Positions 58,327-64,000 of a stretch of DNA of 64,000 nt are shown here, piece after piece. The stretch comes from Micromonospora vinacea. GTDB lineage: Bacteria > Actinomycetota > Actinomycetes > Mycobacteriales > Micromonosporaceae. Position 1 is the stretch's first letter; every line of letters starts with the position of its first letter. The translations under genes and the position numbers were made by a program. The stretch lies in the NCBI RefSeq assembly GCF_015751785.1, contig NZ_JADOTY010000001.1:6820001-6884000 (forward strand), written 5' to 3'. A model generated the notes under the pieces. The model was given only the letters and a program-made list of their open reading frames with translations. It did not search any database and had not been told where the DNA came from.

Positions 58327-61300
58327 CGCCGTTCCCTTCCTGGTCGGCCGGCATCTTCTGTGCCAGCTGGGCAAACCGATCCCGCAGTCGCTCCGGCCCG
58401 CCGTCCGGGAAGCTGTCGAGCACGAGTCCGGCTCGCGTGAACACCTCAACTGCCTCCGCGATGTCACCGACGGACATCAACAGTTCGGCGAGCTGGTGCA
58501 GTGCCTCGAACTCGTTCGCTCGGTGACGCACAAGTCGTGAGGTGTTGGCCGACAGCTCGAGCTGCTCCACCGCCTCCCGGACGCGGCCCGTCTGCGCGAG
58601 GTTAGAGGCGATGGCCATGCGCGTCTCACCCTCCACCGCGGTCAACGTCGCGTCCCAGCCGGCCTTGAGTTCGCTCCGGATCTGCTCGTGGAGTTCGAGC
58701 GCCCGCTCGAGCATATGGGCCGACTCCTCGAGCCGCCCGAGACGGGCAAGCGACCTACCCATCGACAAGAGGCTCAGGGTCACGGGACGGCGATAGCCGA
58801 TCTCGCGGTAGCGGGCCACTGCCTTCTCGCCGTGTACCAGCGCCTGCTCGTGCCGGCCCAGCGCCTCGTACACCCACTGCAGGTTGGCGTGTGCCATGGC
58901 CTGCTCCAGAGGCATGGCCCTCTGCTCGAAGATCCGCAGGGCTGCCGCCAGCAGGTCGAGCGCGTCCTGGTTGGCCCCGAACGACCACCGGGCGCCGGCC
59001 AGGCTGCGCAGGGTGTGCGCTTCGCCGACCTCGTCGCCGCTCTCCTGTGCTGCGTGCAGGGCCGAGCGCATGACGTCCTCCCAGTCCTGGAAGTACCCGG
59101 CCCACTGCAGGTACTGCTGCATCGTGATGGCGAGTTGCCACGGCACGATGCCGTACCCGAGGGTCTCCGCGAGCCGGACAGCCTCCTTGAGTACCTCGCG
59201 CTGCGCGGCGAACCAGGCGAGGGCCTCCTCGTACGTCGCCGGCTGTTCGGGCACGACACCGGGCAGCGCCGGCGACGGCTCGATGGGAATTCGGTGTGGC
59301 GCCAGCAGCACCTGGGCGTTGAAACTGCTGTGCAGGTAGTACTGGAGCAGGCGGCTGACCGCGTCCCGGCGTTCCTCCGGCGGCTCGACATCGTGCAGGC
59401 ACTCCTGCGCGTACGCCTTGACCAGCACGTGCGACGTGAAGCGTCCGTCGTCGTGCTCGGTCACCAACGCCGCCTCGGTCAGCTCCTCGAGTTCGGCGTG
59501 CGTCGTGGCCGAATCCTGGCCTGACAGGCTGATGCATGCCTGGGCCGTGATCCCGGGGCTCAGTGCGACGGCCAGCAGTCGGAAGAGTCGCGCGGCGCCG
59601 GGACTGAGCTGTCGGTATGACCAGGAGAAGGCCGTACGTGGATCGTGCGCGCCCGCGCCGTGCGGAAACGCCTCCAAGCGGTGCGCGCCGTCCCGGAGGT
59701 CGGCGAGAACGGATTCCAGTGACAGTGTGGGACGCGCGGTGAGGCGAGCGGCCAGGATCGCCAGCGCCAGCGGCAACCGTCCGCACAGCTCGATGATCTC
59801 GTCCACGATCACGGCGTCCGACTGACCGATCCTGCGTTTCGTCCAGCGTGTAAGCCGGTGCACCAGCAGTTCCCGAGCCGACCGGAGGTCTGGTACGTCG
59901 AGGCGCAGCAGATAGGCACCGTCGAGGGCGGCGAGTCCGAGCAGCGGACGGCGGCTGGTGATCAGCACCAGGCTCTCGGCTGAGTTCGGCAGCAGCGGAC
60001 GAACCTGCGCGGGATCCTGCACGTTGTCCACCAGCAGCAGAATGCGTTTCCCCGCCGTCAAACTGCGGTAGGTTCCGACGCGCGCGTCGAACGTGTCGGG
60101 TACCTGTGACGCGGGAACACCGAGTGCGTACAGGACGGAGTGCAGGGCGTCGCCGGCGCGGACAGCCTCGTCGTCGTCCTGCTCGCCCTGGAGGTCGAGG
60201 TAGAGCTGACCGTCGGTGAACTCGTCGGCGACGAGACGTGCAAAGTGAGCGGCCAGGGTCGACTTACCCACGCCGCCCATGCCGTCTATCGCCACCACCA
60301 ACGGGCTGGTTCTCCCGTCGTCGCGCATGCCGGCCACCAGGTCGCCCAGGAGGGCGAGTTCGGTCGAGCGTCCGACGAACTGCGACAGGTCCGGAGGCAG
60401 CTGCGCCGGGCGGACCAGTGGCACGACGGGCACGCCGTCGGACCGGACAGCGGGTCCGACGGAGTCCACCGGCTCGGCCTGTGGCAGCGCGGTCTGGGTC
60501 AACACCTGGCGGTGAGCGTCCTGGAGAGCGCGTCCCGGGTCTATGCCCAGGTCCCCGACGAGGCGCTCCCGAATCCTCCGGTACACCGCCAACGCCTCGG
60601 CCTGCTGGCCGGCTGCGGCGAGTGTCGTCACCAGGCTCGCGTGAACGAGTTCGTGTAACGCGTCCATCTCGGCCGCGAGCCGCAGTGGTGCCAGAACCCG
60701 CGACGGCTGGCGCACCTGAACGGCGACCCTGGCTGCGTCGACCACCGCGTCGAAGAACTCGCCCACGATGCGCGCGAAGGTCGCCGCAGCCCGATTGCTG
60801 TCCGCCAGGGAGTCTCCCGCGAAGCCACGGCAGAGCTGCAATGCCTCGGTGTAGTGGTCCAGCGCCTCGTCAAGGCGATCCTTGCCCACGCTCGCCTTTG
60901 CCTGGGCGACGTGCCAGCGAAACGCGACCAGGTCGAGCATCTCCGGGCCCGCGGTGAAGCGGTACCCGTTGCCGCTGCGCAACAGGTACGACCCGGAGGC
61001 TCTCGGCGGCAGGTTGGGCTCGAGAAGACGACGCAACACACCGATGTACTTGTGGATCACGTTGACCGCGCTGGGCGGTGAGTCCGGCCCCCAGATCAGC
61101 GCGATCAGATCAGTCGTGCTGATCGGGTGGCCCACGCGAGCCAGCAGGAGCGCGAGCAGGCAGCGTTGCTGCCGTGGGCCGGCGTCGAGTTCGGTGGCGC
61201 CCCGCCAGACCCGTAACGGGCCCATGATCTGCAGGCGGAGCGGGCCGGCTTCGCCGTCGCGGGCGTGACCGACCGCTGGGCTCGCCGACCGTGTGCTGCT

Positions 61301-61330
61301 GTTGAACGGACGGTGATCAGCTGGGGTCAT
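58310..61330 (-). CDS. Large SARP regulator (BTAD, NB-ARC, TPR), paralogue B
   Basis: 1006 residues from an ATG at 61330 with AGGGACGAG upstream; the frame reaches 61474 but those residues are not conserved. Same layout as paralogue A: winged helix (LRLQIMGPLRVWRGATELDA, LIWGPDSPPSAVNVIHKYIG), BTAD (LDLVAFRWHVAQAKASVGKD to RLVGDLGIDPGRALQDAHRQ), linker VPLVRPAQLPPDLSQFVGRS, NB-ARC (Walker A DGMGGVGKSTLAAHFARL at about 346-363; Walker B RILLLVDNVQDPAQVRPLLP near 428), and a TPR superhelix to the C-terminus. GNAT is coupled downstream. It is divergent from the alpha/beta hydrolase gene. Shared linker and ATPase wording with paralogue A indicates recent duplication. Confidence 0.95.
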   Translation of the reverse strand: MTPADHRPFNSSTRSASPAVGHARDGEAGPLRLQIMGPLRVWRGATELDAGPRQQRCLLALLLARVGHPISTTDLIALIWGPDSPPSAVNVIHKYIGVLRRLLEPNLPPRASGSYLLRSGNGYRFTAGPEMLDLVAFRWHVAQAKASVGKDRLDEALDHYTEALQLCRGFAGDSLADSNRAAATFARIVGEFFDAVVDAARVAVQVRQPSRVLAPLRLAAEMDALHELVHASLVTTLAAAGQQAEALAVYRRIRERLVGDLGIDPGRALQDAHRQVLTQTALPQAEPVDSVGPAVRSDGVPVVPLVRPAQLPPDLSQFVGRSTELALLGDLVAGMRDDGRTSPLVVAIDGMGGVGKSTLAAHFARLVADEFTDGQLYLDLQGEQDDDEAVRAGDALHSVLYALGVPASQVPDTFDARVGTYRSLTAGKRILLLVDNVQDPAQVRPLLPNSAESLVLITSRRPLLGLAALDGAYLLRLDVPDLRSARELLVHRLTRWTKRRIGQSDAVIVDEIIELCGRLPLALAILAARLTARPTLSLESVLADLRDGAHRLEAFPHGAGAHDPRTAFSWSYRQLSPGAARLFRLLAVALSPGITAQACISLSGQDSATTHAELEELTEAALVTEHDDGRFTSHVLVKAYAQECLHDVEPPEERRDAVSRLLQYYLHSSFNAQVLLAPHRIPIEPSPALPGVVPEQPATYEEALAWFAAQREVLKEAVRLAETLGYGIVPWQLAITMQQYLQWAGYFQDWEDVMRSALHAAQESGDEVGEAHTLRSLAGARWSFGANQDALDLLAAALRIFEQRAMPLEQAMAHANLQWVYEALGRHEQALVHGEKAVARYREIGYRRPVTLSLLSMGRSLARLGRLEESAHMLERALELHEQIRSELKAGWDATLTAVEGETRMAIASNLAQTGRVREAVEQLELSANTSRLVRHRANEFEALHQLAELLMSVGDIAEAVEVFTRAGLVLDSFPDGGPERLRDRFAQLAQKMPADQEGNGDAQHR

Positions 61331-61698
61331 GCACTCGTCCCTAGCGCCGACGCACCAGCCGCGCCTTGGCGAGTCAGACGACCCTCGCCCCCCGGTTCCT
61401 GCATGAATTTCCCCCCCGCGTCGCGTTTCTGGTTCGCGGGAACCCCCTGTCACCGCACCCCAGAGCCCTGACACGATCCAAAGCCTCGGATGACGTTAGT
61501 GACGCTCAGTGAAGGATCTCTTGACAGCGACTAGACCGACTGCGGCGTGGATCAATTCGGCGCCCGTCAGGCCCGCTCAGGCACCCCGGCCAGACCTCAT
61601 GAGATCGGCGGTACGCACTTTCTTCAGAATTTGCCCAGTGGGGGTGGGCAGAATGGCGGCCGCACTCATCGGGACGCGACGCATTCGGAAGGAGGGAC
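61331..61698. other. Divergent region between SARP B and alpha/beta hydrolase
   Basis: 368 bp with no gene. TTGACA, a perfect -35 hexamer, is at 61521-61526 facing the hydrolase gene, but no good -10 follows at 16-18 bp. TGACGTTAG, TGACGCTCAG and TGAAGG near 61492-61515 form an irregular repeat of 9-10 bp spacing, not the clean 11-bp SARP pattern. Confidence 0.4.
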
Positions 61699-62745
61699 GT
61701 GGTGGACAACCGGGTTCTGCTGGGCGCCCTGAGCGTAGGCCAGACCCTGCCCGACGATCCCCGGAACGGTCTCGCCCGTACAGGTCGCGGCCGCCTCACC
61801 CGGCTGGCCCTCGTGCTGACGGCCCTCGTCGCCCTCGTCGTGGTGGGCGTCGTCACGGTGTACGTGTGGCCCCTGCGCAGCGATGGGCTTCAGCGCGCAA
61901 CGCCGGAGACCCTGAGCTTCGAGTCGGCGAGCGCGCGGGCCGCGCGGGCCGTCATCGCGGAGGCGGCCGACACCGAGGTGCTTCCGGAGTGCCGGAGTCA
62001 ATTCCTCTCCCACCAGCGTGTGAGCGCGAAGGCCGTTCTCCTGCTTCACGGCGACACCGACTGCCCCCGGCAGTACCGCAGCCTGGCGAAGCTGTTCTTC
62101 GACCGGGGATACAACGTGTGGGTGCCGCGCGCGCCAGGACGCGGTGTCGCCGACAGGTCGGCCCACGCGAAGCTCAACGCTGACGAGCTGGTCAGCTCGG
62201 CGAACGACGCGTTAAACGTGGCGGCCGGCCTGGGCGACACGGTCGGCGTCGTGGGCATCTCCGGTGGAGGCGTGTTGGCCACCTGGCTGGTCGGCCACCG
62301 TCCCGACGTCGTGCATCGTGCACTTCTCCTGTCACCCCTCTACAAACCCAACCCCGCCCGGGTGCCTGACCTCGTCGTCAAGCCATTCGCTGTCCTCTTC
62401 GGATTCGGTTTCGTCCCGGACCGGGTCGACGGCGAGGGTTTGTCGTCCGCGGCGATGTCGCAATACCTGCGCATCGTCGGTAACTTCACGATCGATCCGA
62501 AAAGCCCGCACCTGCGCGAGTTGGCGATCGTCACCTCGGCGAACGACGACTTCATCGATCTTCGGGCGGCGGCTGACATCCCGAGAGCCATCGCTGATCT
62601 GAACGACACCTCCTTCACAGCGCACGAGTGGCCACGCGAGTCCGGAATCGGGCACGACGTCCTCGACCCTGAAGGACTACGGGGTCGGGCCGACGAGATC
62701 AATCAGTATTATCTCGATCTCTACGAGGGGAACGAGTGGGCCTGA
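61699..62745 (+). CDS. Membrane-anchored alpha/beta hydrolase
   Basis: 348 residues from a GTG three bases after GGAAGGAGGGAC. A cytoplasmic N-terminus of 32 residues is followed by one membrane helix (LTRLALVLTALVALVVVGVV, about 33-54). The hydrolase fold then faces outward: oxyanion-hole region KAVLLLHGDTDCPRQYRSLA, nucleophile elbow VGVVGISGGGVLATWLVGHR (Ser near residue 192), acid in LAIVTSANDDFIDLRAA, and His in ESGIGHDVLDP (near residue 322). It is probably a lipase- or esterase-like enzyme at the outer membrane face; the substrate is unknown. It is divergent from SARP B. Confidence 0.9.
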   Translation: MVDNRVLLGALSVGQTLPDDPRNGLARTGRGRLTRLALVLTALVALVVVGVVTVYVWPLRSDGLQRATPETLSFESASARAARAVIAEAADTEVLPECRSQFLSHQRVSAKAVLLLHGDTDCPRQYRSLAKLFFDRGYNVWVPRAPGRGVADRSAHAKLNADELVSSANDALNVAAGLGDTVGVVGISGGGVLATWLVGHRPDVVHRALLLSPLYKPNPARVPDLVVKPFAVLFGFGFVPDRVDGEGLSSAAMSQYLRIVGNFTIDPKSPHLRELAIVTSANDDFIDLRAAADIPRAIADLNDTSFTAHEWPRESGIGHDVLDPEGLRGRADEINQYYLDLYEGNEWA

Positions 62746-62769
62746 CGCCACGCGGCCCGAGGTCGTCGA

Positions 62770-62935
62770 CCTTCAGCACCGCCGCGACCTCGCTCAGGTC
62801 ATTGTCCAGTTGATCGTCGCGGCCGGGCAACCGATGCAGCTGGGCTGCGGGATCCCGCGGGCGCAGAGGTCGGCGTGGGACGGTGGAGCAGCCTCGTCCC
62901 GGAGCCCATGGAACACGTGCACAGGTACGCCGGCG
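62770..62935 (-). pseudogene. C-terminal fragment of an alpha/beta hydrolase
   Basis: On the minus strand VPVHVFHGLRDEAAPPSHAD is followed by LCARGIPQ, and after a one-base shift by AQLHRLPGRDDQLDNDLSEV and AAVLK. This is the acid-and-histidine end of an alpha/beta hydrolase ('V...HG..DE..PP.H.......P.A..H.LPG..H.L'). The catalytic His is replaced by Asp (GRDDQL for GRDHQL). The nucleophile half is gone. Confidence 0.48.
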
Positions 62936-63751
62936 GCAACCGTGCGCCGACGTCGTCGGAGCGCTCGAACCCGTCGCCGGGCCAACCGCCCGGACCGACG
63001 AACGGGGCAGCTCGGCCTTCTGGCGCTGGCTATGCCCGCCGACTCGCTTCGGTGGCAGCGGCTCGTGCCGCTCGTTGTCGCCCCGCTGGCGACATTGGCC
63101 GCAGCGCATGGCGTGGTCGAGCGAAATACTCCCACCGGTCAGGAGAGTCGAGCGACCTTCTACCCAAGGCCGGCGTCGCGCTGCTGCTGACCGCCATGCT
63201 CACCGCCGCCATCAACACAAGCGACATAAGACGGTGGCGTGGGTTCGTCACATGGGTGCGGCGAGCTGGCTGGATCCGTGGTTCTACCGGTTGCACATCG
63301 TTTCGCCGTCGTTCGCGTCCCAGCCGACGTCCCCGGCGCCAGTGGTAGCTCACCAGGTCACGTCGTCGGTGGCGGCCGAGACGCCCGGCAGGCGCATAAC
63401 GGTCGAAGCCCGGATCGCTTTGTGGGCGTTGGCCTTCAGCGTCCTGCAGGCGATCACGGCCCTCGACGCCCTCGCTGTCGACGTCGCAGCTGGCACCTAG
63501 GGGGTTGGCTCGAGGCACATTCGTCGACGTCGCGCTCTGTTCGTCTGCGCAGCGGTCGGCCCTATCGGTGTGGCCTGCCGGACGTGCGTCGGCGGCACGT
63601 TCATCCGGGAGTTCACACCGTCGCCGCTCGGCCCGCGATCGGCTGTGGACCGCGCGTCGTTCTCGATCATCATCTTGCTCGACGAGCAGGGTGTGGCGAG
63701 CCGCGGACCTTTGGGAGGGGTGCCTTTGGCGGCTCGTCGTAGCCTCGGCGC
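62936..63751. other. Decayed, unassigned sequence near right edge
   Basis: About 800 bp with no intact gene. Short hydrophobic stretches appear in shifting plus-strand frames (VPLVVAPLATLAAAHGVVE near 63070; LLPKAGVALLLTAMLTAAIN near 63160-63220; ALWALAFSVLQAITALDALA near 63420). They could be pieces of a broken membrane protein, but I cannot name it. Confidence 0.35.
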
Positions 63752-63958
63752 ATGTCGACCAAGGACCAGCAGGTGAAGCATGTGGTCGATTGGATGGCGC
63801 TAGGTGTGCTCGCACAGGACGTGGAAGCGGTGTCCAGCGCCAAACTGAATCTGGAGCTTGCTTTCAACCACGCCTGGCGCAGGTGGGCACCGGCGACACG
63901 CTTCCGAGTATCGCTGGCTCCCGGACCGATCCGGGAAATCTGTTCTGGATCGGCCTGA
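63752..63958 (+). CDS. Short hypothetical ORF at right edge
   Basis: 68 codons beginning MSTKDQQVKHVVDWMALGVL, with a helical, charged N-terminal half. After about residue 45 the translation becomes basic and irregular, and a different frame (GTGDTLPSIAGSRTDPGNLF) looks more coding, hinting at a frameshift. There is no ribosome site and no family recognised. It is a weak call. Confidence 0.22.
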   Translation: MSTKDQQVKHVVDWMALGVLAQDVEAVSSAKLNLELAFNHAWRRWAPATRFRVSLAPGPIREICSGSA

Positions 63959-64000
63959 CCAGGTCCGAAGGGCGCTAGGGCACCCGGTGCGGTGCGGCGT

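Noticed and set aside
61492..61515. TGACG-type repeat as a SARP box upstream of SARP B
   Set aside because: Spacing is 9-10 bp rather than 11 and the copies diverge.
1..64000. tRNA, rRNA or CRISPR array
   Set aside because: No cloverleaf with a CCA-like end, no rRNA-like sequence and no regularly spaced repeat was seen when reading the window; a tRNAscan or CRISPR finder run would be decisive.

Overview
The window is high-GC actinobacterial DNA. It has GTG and TTG starts, four SARP/BTAD regulators, SnoaL-tailed ECF sigma factors, DoxX proteins, an MMPL exporter and secreted hydrolases with long signal peptides. The mix, including a glutaminase/GSII/Amt operon and an IS982-like element, suggests a soil filamentous actinomycete, probably of the Micromonosporaceae. 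That family assignment is an inference. About 37 genes look intact, and between them lies an unusually dense set of broken gene and transposase remnants.

Layout. 1-5 kb: a truncated large LuxR/MalT-type ATPase regulator, a VOC protein divergent from a MmyB-type regulator, and a hypothetical protein. 5-14.2 kb: a secreted-enzyme block with two convergent GH43-type enzymes that share a LacI-type palindrome (three copies), a mosaic of dead serine-hydrolase and glycosidase fragments, an S1 protease and a secreted protein of unknown function. 14.3-18 kb: IS5 and PNPOx scraps, a large SARP regulator and a DoxX protein. 18-24.8 kb: an FAD monooxygenase operon with TetR; an ECF-sigma/SnoaL frame that runs without a stop into TetR; a second DoxX; an IS3 remnant joined to a dead sigma gene; an amidohydrolase with its own TetR. 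25-32.4 kb: an OmpA-domain lipoprotein, then a flavoprotein/DoxX pair divergent from an ECF-sigma/MMPL pair. 32.6-40 kb: a UvrA-like ABC protein, a PNPOx-like protein, a serine-recombinase pseudogene, an AAA ATPase, a GH18 scrap, an I36-type inhibitor and an IS982 pseudogene.

40.3-44.5 kb is a nitrogen operon: a glutaminase with animal-like architecture (ankyrin repeats), type II glutamine synthetase and an AmtB transporter, closed by a 16-bp perfect hairpin. 45-61.3 kb holds three closely related SARP regulators around a LysR regulator, a fatty-acyl-AMP ligase with an SDR-like partner, a TPR protein, an MFS exporter and a GNAT protein. It looks like the regulatory edge of an accessory or secondary-metabolism island. 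61.7-64 kb has a membrane-anchored alpha/beta hydrolase and then decayed sequence.

The most notable points are: the in-frame sigma-TetR join with a 23-bp perfect palindrome at the junction; the repeated pairing of DoxX, a flavoprotein and a SnoaL-tailed sigma factor, with dead copies nearby; the LacI-type operators on both GH43 genes; an 11-bp-phased direct repeat of SARP type upstream of the MFS gene; and the glutaminase-GSII-Amt triad. No tRNA, rRNA or CRISPR array was seen.
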